NCBI GenBank assembly: GCA_040954595.2
Contig: CM082576.2
Coordinates: 19,282,001 to 19,346,000 of the forward strand
From: Balanoglossus misakiensis
Lineage: Eukaryota > Hemichordata
Length of the DNA: 64,000 nucleotides
Reading direction: 5' to 3'
Positions within the stretch are counted from its first letter, which is position 1, and every line of letters begins with the position of its first letter. This document shows positions 43,661-55,057 of the stretch, one piece after another. The position numbers and the translations under genes are program-made. The notes under the pieces were generated by a model. It did not search any database, was not told the origin of the DNA, and saw only the letters and a program-made list of their open reading frames with translations.

Positions 43661-43896
43661 TACCACCTGCTCCACAATAACAAAGCTGACTCGAGCCAAC
43701 GAACGACGTACAATTTACTCGCACGGTGTAATATAACGCACAAATTCCATGCGACTGTGAGTTTACTGTTTGGTGCTGTAACGCTTCCCAAAGTCAGAAT
43801 TTCGATGTTGGGGGGACCCTCTCGCCCTACCACGACCAGTTTTTGCGAGAAGGAGTGTACATGTACTTGTAAAATAACATTAAATGCCATGCTTAC

Positions 43897-43941
43897 CAGA
43901 GAAACGACATCATCAAGCATGGAGGCGACCGGGACCTCCAT
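43897..43941 (-). other. Candidate first coding exon, minus strand
   Basis: On the minus strand an ATG opens the 15-codon peptide MEVPVASMLDDVVSL, followed at once by CTG|GTAAGCATG, a strong donor. The surrounding 43.65-44.2 kb is richer in CpG than its neighbours, and a CRE-like TGACGTAA lies about 130 bp upstream. Joined to micro-exon b in phase 0 it would stop after 20 more codons, so a coding link is not supported. It could be the start of a lncRNA or a small gene, or coincidence. Confidence 0.22.
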
Positions 43942-43949
43942 GCTTGATG
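43911..43949. repeat. Perfect 15-bp stem hairpin
   Basis: CATCAAGCATGGAGG and CCTCCATGCTTGATG are exact reverse complements separated by 9 nt. The hairpin covers the candidate minus-strand ATG at 43,941. Confidence 0.9.
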
Positions 43950-43960
43950 AACGTCAAAGC

Positions 43961-46218
43961 TGCAATGATTTTTCAAATGCAATGGTCAGCGGTACGAGAA
44001 CGAGGCACCAGCTGTGCGTCAATTATGCAACTTACTTACTACTCAATCAGAATCCTGCTTCAACATGACGTAACACTAATTAGTCAAAGAATGCAATGCA
44101 ACGTATGTGTGCGGGTGGAGAATGCGCCTCACGTCAATGCAGACACACCAGACACACACACTGAAATGCAAATTGAGGAATTATGTCACGGTGTTCTTTG
44201 GAAGTGCGAATGAATAAAATATTTCGTTTTCTTCAGTGTTTTTGTACTACAAAAAAAATTGCTAAAAAACGACTAGCAAGCGCTTATGCAATGAAATACA
44301 AATAAATATAATTATCGCCAATTGGAAATGGAACGTCAATCCGCATTTGTCAAAAAATAACAGAAAAGACAAAGGAGCTGAGACGTCCTAAAATAAAAGG
44401 AATGACCTCTCTGTTCTGACCTGTATGAGGAAGCCCTATTGTAATACGCAATATGTAGGATCATGCTACCATCCGCCATTCTGATTGGACGAGAGATCAA
44501 TCCATCGATACGAAAGTACTCAATAGAGCACTGCTAAAACTGGCCCCTGAACTAATAGCATGCAACAGGGAAAACGTGACTAAATAAAAAAAAATATAGC
44601 TGATAAATTTACGGACGGCCGGTTTATTTTTTAACTGCTCTATTGGAACTGTTGTCACTGTCATGCACGATGCATGTCTTGTCATTGCGCACTCGTGTTA
44701 ACATCCATCAGAGCGCCTTTCGATCAATTCGTAACGTTTACATTAGACTCGAGTTCATTTTCGTTATGAAAATGACATTGATATACACAAAGTCGATTAC
44801 TGATATAAAATAATAGCAATAACCCTAACCATAGATTAGGCTATAGCATTCCGGTATTTTTTTCAATATCACTCAGGAAGGATTCTATAACAGTCTGTTT
44901 TGTATCGGGATGTATAATTTAATATCCATACTACAAAACAAATATCAGCGGTAACTCAGAAAATATTGTTGAAAATTTGTTCTCTGTAGGCCTAACCATG
45001 GTAAGATAATGCAATGCCGGTAAGTATTTTGGAAGTCAAGGTTGCATTGTATTGTCTGGTGTTCAAATAATCACAAACATCCCGGAAGACTAAATTCTTT
45101 CTGTCAAAACCACTTCTGCAACGACAAGAACTTTCAGGGCAGGCAAAACCATGGCATGAAGACGATATGAAGTCGATGAGTTAATGTTATGTTGAACCCG
45201 GCCACTATACGTATCTTAACTATTCACACATTGACCATTCTATAATTCTCTCCCTTTTAATGTCTTCTTTGTGGTTTGTTTGTAAAAATGTTGCCTGTGT
45301 TGAAACTTGACTACTTGTCACTTTTGCCTACCAAGAATAATATGACCAAAAGGGGTGGCATGAAATTCTAGACTGTAACAAAACTCGCTTTCATGATCCA
45401 AAGTTTGATTTTATGTGTTTTTGGTTTGGACGTGGCAAAGACATGTAAATTCCGACCACCTATACACCATCCATACATGTATGAATCGACATCATTTATT
45501 GCACGAGAGACTTCAAGCAAGCATTCCATCATCGCAAAAGGACAAAGAGAGAGCGACTTTGTCTCTTTAAATTAATTTAGCAAGTTCAAAGTGAATGCCC
45601 ACATGAAAACCTTTACTCAGCAATTTTTTTTGTAATTAATAAAACTAGGTTTGGTATGTTTTTGTGCTTGTTTTATTTTCCTTTTGTCTATAAATAGTCG
45701 TATATTTTAAAACAGCTAAAATGAGTCAAATGGGGCATTTTTCCATCCCACCTCATCCTAGGTAAGAGCTTCAGTGCCGGTCACCTCCACAAAATTAATT
45801 TACCACGAACAAATTGAAATACAGCCAATCGGAAAAAGTGCGCCACCACATGGTCATTTGAAGACTTTTATGCTCTCTTCTGGCCGTAAACGCATGTGAT
45901 CTGGAATAAATCGAACATCGATCGTGTTTTATTTATTTTCACCACCAGCGAAAATCTACGACGGCCCAACCGCAGATTATTGCTGCTCCATACAACAACC
46001 GGCTTAAACTGTTCTGTGCATGTGTTTTGTGTTCTGGTGGCGTTTGCGGGTCTGAGACGTCATTTGTAGAAGGCCCTATTCGTTTTCTACCAATAACTTT
46101 TACCAACCATGCTAGAACTATTTCGTTTTCTTTGACGACGCTTGACACTTTTCTTGCTTTGTTGTTAGTACATGTAGTTTGTTTGTTCGTTACGTCTGTT
46201 ACTGGGGTTCTTCACTTG
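43961..46218. other. Spacer upstream of the giant foldback
   Basis: The block 44,457-44,720 (ATACTCAATAGAGCACTGCT-like, ACTGGCCCCTGAACTA, CAGGGAAAACGTG) is related to 48,045-48,330 in the centre of the foldback. 45,541-45,572 is a MITE end (GACAAAGAGAGAGCGACTTT). Short open frames at 45,939-46,221 on both strands are unrecognised, and the plus-strand one stops at the edge of the foldback insertion. No gene is supported. Confidence 0.45.
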
Positions 46219-49200
46219 TAGTCTGGTTACACTATGAGATAGGTGCCGTTAATCAGAATTTTTGGTAAGGAAGGTTTGAGAAGTCCATTCTATGTAAAAA
46301 ATGGTGCTCATTCCAAAAAAGTCAGTCTTATTAACCCCACTCAAGACAAAATTGCCATTTTGGCCATTTTTAACCCCAAAATTGTCTTTTTTTAGAAAAC
46401 ACTAAAAACACATTGTTTTCGTCACATTCTGAGATCTGATAACATATGATATGCTTATTCTATGTAAAATTTGGTGAATATTACGAAAAAAGTAGTTCGA
46501 TTGACCCAAAACAACAGAAAATTGCCTTTTTGACCAATTTTTGCCCCAAAAACGTCATTTTTAGAAAAAAAATAAAACACACGGTTTTCTTCATAATGAT
46601 TGATCTGGTGATATATGGAAAGTCAATTCTATGTTAAAAGTGGTGACTTTAAAAAATAAAGCAGTCTTTTTGACCTCAATCAATACAAAAATGCCATTTT
46701 TGGCCACTTTTTGTGGTCAAAAAAGGTCATTTTTACAAAAAAACTAAAAATAAATTGTGTTTATCATATTCAGAGATCATTGGATATATGAAATGTCCAT
46801 TCTATGTAAAAAATGGTGCTGATTCCAGAAATAGCAGTCTTATTGACCCTACTCAAGAAAAAATGCCATTTTTGCCACTTTTTGCCCCAAAACGTCATTT
46901 TCAGAAAACACACAAAATTTATATATTTTCTTCACTTTCGGAGATCTGATAATGTATTATATGCCCACCCTATGTAAAATCTGGTGATTATTCGAAAAAA
47001 GCAGATTTATTGACCCAACCTAATGCAAAAATGCCCTTTTGGAAAGTTTTTGCCCCAAAAGGCCATTTTTAGAAAAAAATTTAAAAACAAACTTTTCTTC
47101 ATAAAGCTCAGAGATCATGTGATATATGAAATGTTCATCCTATGTAAAAAATGGTGCTGATTCCAGAAATAGCAGTCTTATTGATCCTACTCAAGAAAAA
47201 ATGCCATTTTGCCACTTTTTGCCCCCAAAACGTCATTTACAGAAAACACTCAAAATTTATATATTTTCTTCACTTTCGGAGATCTGATAATGAATTATAT
47301 GCCCACTGTATGTGAAAAATTTCCAAAAAAGCAGTTTTATTGATGCCACTCAAGATAAAAGTGCCTTTTTGGCAAGTTTTTGCTCAAAAAGTGTCATTTC
47401 TAGAAAATACGAAAATTATGCCATTTTCTTCCCATTGGTGATCAAATGATAAATAAAAGTACTAAAAAACCCACTCTTACTGACCCCACTGAGGGAAAAA
47501 AATATCATTTTGGCCTCTTTGCTCAAAAAGGTAACTGTTAGAAAAAATAAATACAAACTTATTCCTTTATATTCAGAGCCCTTGTGATGTATGTAAATTC
47601 GTTTTTTTTTTTGTGTGTGTGTGCAAAAAATATGCTGATACCAGCACAACGGTCTTATTGAGACACCCCGCTCAGTACAAAATTGCCATTTAGCCATCTT
47701 TTGGTCAACAATAGGCATTTTCAGAAAACAAATATAATTGATGTTTTTGCCTTTTGTGTTCTGATGTTGTATATGCATATTTAAAACGCCATAACCATAT
47801 AATGTCAATTAAATTGATGATATTGAAAGACAGGGTTGCCACAATTTGGCAAATTTAGCCCAAAACTGAACTTAACAATAAGATGATCCATGTATACGCA
47901 CTGTCTACTATAAGTCGATTATGCGTGGTGTGGAATATTTAGGTTCAGATATGCCAGCTCGGGAGAGAGTGTTGAAATTTATTCTCTTCAATCTGAATAC
48001 AAAATCAGAAATTATATTATAATTTATATCATGATACCTCCGTCATACTGATTGGACAGGAGTGCAACGATGCTAGAATACTCAATAGAGCACTGCTAAA
48101 ACTGGCCCCTGAACTAGCACGCAGCAGGGAAAATGTGGGTTTAAACTAAATAAACATAAAACCCTTGACGTTTTAATTTGGAACTGCTGTATGGGAATAT
48201 TTGGGCAATGTGCAATGCCTTTCTTTTGTCATCTGTATCATGTTTAGAGCTTGGTCCCGGGCGGCGTGTTTACATTCATTGACGCGAGTTTTGTTCCATT
48301 CGTAACTTCTTTTCCTCTCGACGCTGTTTCATCATCATTATGAGTTCAACTTGGGCTAATTTTGCAAAAACTCCAAATACAAACATTTTTTTCGGTACAA
48401 AATGGCTAAAATGATAATTTTTTCTTGAGTAGATCTATTTTTGGCTACAAATAGCAAAAAAGGCAATTTTGACAACCAGAGTGCCGTTTTTGGAATAGTC
48501 ACCAAATTTTACACAGAATGGACTTTTCATACATGATCAGATCTCTGAATATGAAGAAAACAATTTGTCTTTAGTTTGTTTGTTTTTAATGAACATTTTT
48601 GACCAAAAAAGTGGCCGAAATTACAAATTTCAATTGAATAGGGTAAGTAAGACTTCCGTTTTTGGAACAGTAACCACGTTTCAATATAGAATGGGCTTTT
48701 ATTTATAATAAGATCACCGAAAGTGAAGAAAAGAGAATGCTTATTAATATATTCTTAAAAATAACAATTTTGTGCAAAACTTAGCCAAAAAGGTGATTTC
48801 ATCATGGTTGAGGTAATTAAGACTGCATTTCTGGAATCAACACCTATTTTACAATAAATGTACTTTTCACACATCATAGAATCTCCAAATAAGAATCAAA
48901 CAGTTTGTTTATAATGATTTTCGAAAAGTGGCTTTTGGGGCAAAAACTTGTCAAAAAAGCACTGTTTTCTTGAGTGGCGCTAGTAATTTTTTTTTGAATT
49001 TTTTCACATAGAGTGGGTACATAATACATCATCATCTCCGAAAGTGAAGAAAATATAAAAGTTTTGGGTGTTTTCTAGAAATGACACTTTTTGGGCAAAA
49101 ACTTGCCAAAGGGCACTTTTATCTTGGGTGGCATCAATAAAACTGCTTTTTTGGAAATTTTTCACATAAAGTGGGCATATAATACATTATCAGATCTCCG

Positions 49201-50267
49201 AAAGTGAAGAAAATATATAAATTTTGAGTGTTTTCTGAAAATGACGTTTTTGGGGCAAAAAGTGGCAAAAATGGCATTTTTTCTTGAGTAGGATCAATAA
49301 GACTGCTATTTCTGGAATTAGCACCATTTTTTACATAGTTTGAACACTTCATATATCACATGATCTCTGAGCTTTATGAAGAAAAGTTTGTTTTTAATTT
49401 TTTTTTCTAAAAACGGCCTTTTTGGGTAATAACTTTCCAAAAGGGCATTTTTGCATTAGGTTGGGTCAATAAATCTGCTTTTTTGGAATAATCACCAAGT
49501 TTTACATAGGATGGGCATATAAGTGAAGAAAATATATAAATTTTGAGTGTTTTCTAAAAATGACGTTTTGGGGCAAAAAGTGGCAAAAATGGCATTTTTT
49601 TTCTTGAGTAGGGTCAATAAGACTGCTATTTCTGAAATCAGCACCGTTTTTTACATAGAATGGACACTTCATATATCCAATTTATTTTTAGTTTTTTTGT
49701 AAAAATGACCTTTTTTGACCTCAAAAAGTGGCCAAAAATGGCATTTTTGTATTGATTGAGGTCAAAAAGACTGCTTTTTTTTTAAAGTCACCACTTTTAA
49801 CATAGAATTGACTTTCCATATATCACCAGATCAACTATTATGAAGAAAACCGTGTTTTTTAATTTTTTTCTAAAAATGACGTTTTTTTGGCAAAAAATGG
49901 TCAAAAAGGCAATTTTCTGTTGTTTTGGGTCAATCGAACTATTTTTTTCGTAATATTCACCAAATTTTACATAGAATAGGCATATCATATGTCATCAGAT
50001 CTTAGAATGTGACGAAAACAGTGTGTTTTTAGTGTTTTCTAAAAAAACACCATTTTTGGGTTAAAAATGGCCAAAATGGCAATTTTGTCTTGAGTGGGGT
50101 CAATAAGACCATTTTTTACATAGAATGGACCTCTCAAACCTTCCTTACCAAAAATTCTGATTAACGGCATCTAGCTCCTGGACTAGGTCCCCTGCCCCAT
50201 TCCCACTGCCATCGGCGCTACGCTCAAGGGCGCAGCCAGCGGTGGGAATGGGGCAGGGAACAGACTA
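46219..50267. mobile_element. 4.05-kb palindromic foldback element of 170-bp tandem units
   Basis: Left arm (46,241 to about 47,800) and right arm (about 48,400 to 50,172) are reverse complements. Left GCCGTTAATCAGAATTTTTG pairs with right CAAAAATTCTGATTAACGGC; CATTCTATGTAAAAAATGG pairs with CCATTTTTTACATAGAATGG. Each arm is a run of about 9-11 units of about 170 bp; left-arm TATGTAAAA-type markers fall at 46,291, 46,461, 46,630, 46,803, 46,971, 47,141 and 47,309. The ends read TAGTCTG and CAGACTA, and CTTCACTTG lies on both outer flanks (46,210-46,218 and 50,268-50,276), a 9-bp target-site duplication. No transposase frame is seen. The 9-bp duplication suggests a Mutator-type or related enzyme acting in trans; that is inference. 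Confidence 0.88.
50188..50259. repeat. GC-rich terminal hairpin
   Basis: TCCCCTGCCCCATTCCCACT pairs with AGCGGTGGGAATGGGGCAGG across a loop of about 25 nt. It lies between two TAGTC-like motifs at the right end of the foldback element and has no counterpart at the left end. Confidence 0.85.
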
Positions 50268-50372
50268 CTTCACTTGTGGAATAAAGTGCTCATTTCTTGT
50301 GTATCTGCATTTTGTCGATGTTATCGCTCCTCTGGCAGAGAAGCCAGGGTGCTAGCTGTTGGCTTTAATAAG

Positions 50373-50624
50373 GGACTGTTCAGAATTTACTTCCAGGGGG
50401 CGGAGAATTTTCAGAGGGGGGGGGGGACCACCCATTTTCTCCAAGACAAATTAGGGGAGACTAGACATAAAAGTCACAATAGGGGGACCATGGAAAATCC
50501 CCAGGAAATTTAAGGGGGGACCACATATTTCCTCCACAATTTACTAGGGGAGACCATGGGAAAAAATCACCAGGAAAATAAAAAATCCTCCATCCCCAAC
50601 TTGGAAGTAAAATCTGAACAGTCC
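50373..50624. mobile_element. 252-bp terminal-inverted-repeat element, G-rich
   Basis: The ends GGACTGTTCAGAATTTACTT and AAGTAAAATCTGAACAGTCC are inverted repeats (about 23 bp with one or two mismatches). The inside has GGGGGGACCACC and AGGGGAGACCA repeats. It is non-coding. Confidence 0.8.
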
Positions 50625-52385
50625 TTCATGGTTGTTTGTTTGTTTGTTTGCCTGTTTGTTTATTCGTATCTTTGTTTGTTTGTGTATTCTATCTCATTTA
50701 ATATGATGCTTCTGTCACATTTGGCATTTACTGTCGCATAAACAATGACCGAACCGACTCGACTGCGTTTGGATGCACGATGGACTTAAGAGTGAATCCA
50801 TCGGTGTTTACCGGCCAAAACAAAACCGTTTGATTTCTTTAACACTGTTGCAACAAGTGAGACCCTAGTACATGTAGTATATAAATCAGAAGTCCGGTGC
50901 ATGTTTGCCAGTGACACCTACCACAAAATGGTATCGCCCAAATAATGTTGGGCGCGCCCGTGGAAGTTATAAGCCCGGCGCTTTTTCCTCATGATTAATA
51001 AAACAGTTAACACAACATTGGAAATTCAGCCAATTTGTCCCTGTTTTGTAGAAATAGTGCGAGCTATACATGGCGAAAAGTTTTTCAAAAAATAGATCAA
51101 AATGGGAATTCAAATTAGTGAATATTATTGGCACTTACAGAGTTTTAATTCAAAATAGAGGATTCATTCCAATGAATATGCAAGTCAAGAAGTCACATAG
51201 GGATCATGAAAATGACCTATTGATCATGTCATGATGATTATGTACAAGAGAGAAGTAAAAAACTGGTTATTGCTTGAATTTCATGTTTCTTTTTAATCAG
51301 ATGTAGTCAACAGTCTTTCAACAAGTCTATAACATGATTTTGAAATGATTTTCAAAAGTACACAATTCCATATGAAAATGTTACTTTAAGATTTGTAAAT
51401 TTTTCTGTATATTTGAGTTCACGTGCATAGGCTGACTCAAACATTCTTTGCATCAACATTTACCGTCCTTTCAAAAATCTTGCCTGTAGTCCAGGTTTTA
51501 CATTTGCACTTAATAGCATTATAACACCATCATGTCATCCACATGTTACCCTCACAGCCAGTCACTGTGTGTATATTGTGATTCATGAAGTACATGTATT
51601 GCTACATATTTTTGTGGAGATGAGACACACACACACATAGCAACCGATAGACAGACTGCTTGATAATATGCTCTGACTGATCCCTAAAGCTGAAACTTGT
51701 ATGTGTTTGTACATACAACACAAAGGAACTAAAAATAGGGCATTCACATAGGGACCATTGAAAGTTTTCTGAAACATCTCAACTCAAACATTGACATAAA
51801 AAATACTTTGTGAACAATTAAAGTCTTCCTGGAACGTTTCAGATTTGAGACGGTTTTTCCAGCCAGACCTGATCCGGTGTAATGATTAACACCTCTTCGC
51901 AACCCATTGTCTATGGGGCCGAGCCTCGCAGTGCCTATACATAAACTTTGTGTGTGTGGACACAAACGACTCAAAGGATTAATGCTCTGTGTTTACCATA
52001 GGCAAATAGTGTCTCAAATTTTTCCCTGCCTGAACCTGGTATCTGAAATGTTTCTCATTTTACCCAGTGTAAACATGGTGAAAGACAAAATGTCCTATAC
52101 CTGTATAACATAGATCATAAATTTATAATACCAGGGTTTACTTGGTCTGATTGAAGCTCTGTAATTGGTTGAAGCAAGGGTTTTTATTACATATGTACCG
52201 TCGATTACTTGCACCGAGCGCGCGCGTAACATCGGTAATTGCACTCAGTGCAATACCAAAAACATTATGCTATACCTGTATGCAAATGAGTGGCCTGTTC
52301 ACGAAACAAGCAATATCATTCCGCGGTCTCATTTCTTTCATTTTCGGTCTTTTTTTCAAAATGGGATGAACATATGTAATAAAAA
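50625..52385. other. Spacer with low-complexity and dispersed repeats
   Basis: It begins with a (GTTT)n tract (50,633-50,690). 51,826-52,100 shares GTCTCAAATTTTTCCCTGCC- and GCTCTGTGTTTACCATAGG-type blocks with 930-1,040 and 55,850-55,935. I see no exon. Confidence 0.5.
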
Positions 52386-52577
52386 CAGAACCCCATGGCT
52401 CAATCGTGCAAGCACGGCGTACCGGTAGTATTTGCACTCGTGCTGGCGGTGTATTCTTGCTGCCCCCCGCACGAGCGACAGCGAGTGCGGGGGACGGGCG
52501 CAAGAATACACCGCCAGACACTCGATGCAAATACTACCGTTACGCCGTGCTTGCACGATCGAGCCATGGGGTTCTGT
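52386..52577. repeat. 192-bp near-perfect GC-rich palindrome
   Basis: The left arm CAGAACCCCATGGCTC ... GCGGTGTATTCTTGC pairs almost completely with the right arm GCAAGAATACACCGCC ... GAGCCATGGGGTTCTG. The centre has a nested stem, CCCCGCAC / GTGCGGGG. A few mismatches (for example ACCGGTA versus ACGGTTA) show it is not an exact artefact. It is non-coding. Confidence 0.92.
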
Positions 52578-53180
52578 CATAACATTCTCTACTAGAAGAC
52601 CTGAACAGTAAATAACTGAAATAAAATACACAAAAGAGAATGCATCTGAATAGAACACAATTTATTAACTTGGATTGGTCATGGGCATCAGGGCGCTCTA
52701 CTTAAGAAATTCTAGAACATGTTTGTACAAGTGGCATTTTCATGAGCAGTGAGCAACGAGGCCTTTCTGGCATGTAATACTTAAAATCCAAACATCAGAT
52801 TTTTTATCACACAAAATCATATTATATACAATGACATTATAAATGGTGTGCGCTTATATTTGGTTACGGATTTAAAACCTCTTTGAGGAAAATTTTGCAG
52901 AGAGGTCTTGTATCTACAACCAAATAACCACTATGTTCATATCATTCAGATTGCTCAGTACTATCAGCGAGTTCACCAGTGGTTTCCAGAAATCTATAGG
53001 CTAAACATATGCCATTTTCATTGTGCCTCCCCCCATCTATTTCAATACAATAAATAATGGCTGGCTTGATTTTTCACCAGGACTTTTCAACAATAGTTTT
53101 TGTTAAGATATAGACAACATTCCAGATGTGTATGAAAACTCGAGGAAAATAATAACATTTGACCTGTCATCAGTTGTGAA
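52578..53180. other. Probable 3' flank of the UBE2J1-like gene
   Basis: AT-rich sequence downstream (on the minus strand) of the stop codon at 53,181. It may hold the 3' UTR. No clean AATAAA plus cleavage site can be assigned with confidence, and I see no other gene. Confidence 0.35.
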
Positions 53181-53776
53181 TTAATTAAATATTTTCATAA
53201 ACAACACATTATAATCAAATTTAAACTCGTATGTAATGAATAATCGTCTCAACATAAGAGCTGCTAAGGCTAGACTCAACAGCACTATCAACACGAAAGA
53301 ATTACTATTTTCTTGCTGACGTATCTGGCGATTATTCTGATTTGATAGTGTGTCGTTTCTTCTTCTGGGTTGCTCATACCCTTGCTGGCTGACATTTCTT
53401 TGTCGTATGTTTGTCTCTGTGGTAGCATTGTCATTGGCATTTCTCTGGGGGTGTTTTCTGTGTTGGCAGTTGCAGGTTCTGGTGCTAGGGGAGTGTTGAC
53501 ATCTGCCTGGGGTGTTGCATCGGCTGGCGGTTGAACGGTGTTGTCGTTGTTCGATGCCGCATCTCTGTGTCGTGGCGGCTGTCCGGCTCCTGCAAACGCA
53601 GCGTACTGAGACACGAATGGGTTCGGGTATGACATCTGCTGGAAGTGTTGCTGGTATGCTGCGGCTGGATAGGGTGGGGGTTGTTGGTTCGCAGAAGCTA
53701 CAGGCTGGGGTGTGTTTGTGCTTGTGCTTGTTGTGGCAGTATCAGCAGAGGTTGCTATGCTTTTCTTTGTCTCTTC
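53181..53776 (-). CDS. Last exon of a UBE2J1-like ER ubiquitin-conjugating enzyme
   Basis: On the minus strand the acceptor ATCCTCCACAG at 53,777 opens a frame EETKKSIATSADTATTST, then QPPPYPAAAYQQHFQQMSYP and NPFVSQYAAFAGAGQPP, rich in P, Q, A and T. The 3' part, in another frame, encodes NSFVLIVLLSLALAALMLRR followed by LFITYEFKFDY and a stop at 53,181-53,183. That segment closely matches the tail-anchor of UBE2J1, where a VLIV-L-TLALAAL-RR helix is followed by an EY-FDF ending. UBE2J1 is a tail-anchored E2 of the ER membrane that acts in ER-associated degradation. The change of frame lies upstream of the anchor, perhaps at the G5/C5 run 53,447-53,451, and means either a real 1-nt deletion or a sequence error. 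The UBC catalytic exons would lie at higher coordinates and are not seen. Confidence 0.7.
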
Positions 53777-54077
53777 CTGTGGAGGATAAAAAGAACACAG
53801 TGTTTTTGCAAAGGTCGGGGAACACTGGTAATGGATTTGGGAACCCCGTTAATATTCCTATAACCTCCTAATATAACCACATTGATACACCCAGGGGAAC
53901 CCCGGTAAAATGACTGGGGAACTCTGGTAGACTGCCTGACCACTGTGACATTGGCCTTGTTCTGTTGTTTTAATTCGGAGTGACTGGGGTACTCCGGTAG
54001 ATTTTATCTAGGTACCGCCCTTAACAAAAACACTAGAACAGAATCACAATTTGGAAGGCATGAGAGGCAAATACCAT
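53777..54077. other. Intron of the UBE2J1-like gene
   Basis: Contains short repeats of the type ACCGGGGTTCCCC and AGAGTTCCCCAGTCA (read on the minus strand). No exon is seen. Confidence 0.4.
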
Positions 54078-54478
54078 TTAAGGATGTACACGCACAACAT
54101 AAACTGATAAACAGTGCATGTGTGTCTGTTCCTGAAAGGATTACATCGATAATTGCCAGAAAACAAACTTCTACTATTGTCTTTTTCACGAAATTTTACA
54201 CATAGCTCAGACAAGTAAACGTAAATTCCTTGGTCAAAAAAAATTATGTGGTCACCAAGCTCTATTATGAGATAAATTGCGTTAAAATCTTCGCCCATAG
54301 ACAAACCATTGGTGAAAAATGCTGAGACAGCAAATTTCTTCTATTATCAACTAAATTCATGGCTCTGTATTTTTTTTAAAAAGGGCAATGACCCCTACAA
54401 TTTTTAACGGATTCTCATTATACATACACAGCATAATCCAAAAATCCACAATTAAAAGAATGACAATACTTTCAACGT
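54078..54478. repeat. TTAAGGATGTAC-family repeat
   Basis: Begins TTAAGGATGTACACGC and carries GATAATTGCCAGAAAACAAA, CACGAAATTTTACACATAGC, GACAAACCATTGGTGAA and TTCTTCTATTATCAACTAAA. It shares all of these, in order, with 7,195-7,563 but in the opposite direction. The right edge is near CAATACTTTCAACGTG. Confidence 0.75.
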
Positions 54479-55057
54479 GTATAATACCAGCATACACCTG
54501 TTTCAAGTCCAGTGTCCTAATACACCATCATCATGAATTGGAACTCAAAGCAAGGCCAATGAGCAAACCCAGATTGACAACTCATTACACCAGCAAAGTG
54601 GTTTCTTTATGGAAGTGGTGGTACCAATAAATACTTTATTCAAGGTAAGAATTTCTTATTGTAGCAGTATTTTCATTTCCATTCATGTTTTAAAGGCCTT
54701 TTTTGTAGATTCTGAGTTTCTATGCCAGACAAAGTATGATTATTTTTCCACTAATGCAGCCTGAATTAAAGTCAACATTTTTCACCATAGGTCTTTCTAT
54801 GTTATTTTTCTATAGGCATGGACACATTTAAGTTTATCTCAAAACTGAGCACAGTGGTGAGCCTACAACTTATATGAATCACTCAATTTAATTTCATTTG
54901 GATGAGTTATGAGTGAAACTTCTTAAAATTACAATAGTAGAAAAGGGTTTTCTATCAATTCTTAATGTTATCCTATGGGAAGAAACACATTCCATGAGCT
55001 CATACATGTAGTGTGTGCCATTCTTAACCCTTTCAGTATTATATGAATCAGATATAG

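Noticed and set aside
43649-44068. 139-residue plus-strand ORF as a gene
   Set aside because: The peptide has no recognisable domain. The region contains a perfect hairpin and the edge of a foldback, and the opposite strand is equally open.
47416-47808. 130-residue minus-strand ORF in the foldback arm
   Set aside because: It reads through the 170-bp tandem units; composition is A/T-driven and no motif is present.
50274-50513. Host exon interrupted by the giant foldback (open frame on both sides of the target site)
   Set aside because: The frames at 46,027-46,218 and 50,278 onward do join in phase, but neither side has recognisable protein content and the right side runs into a G-rich inverted-repeat element.
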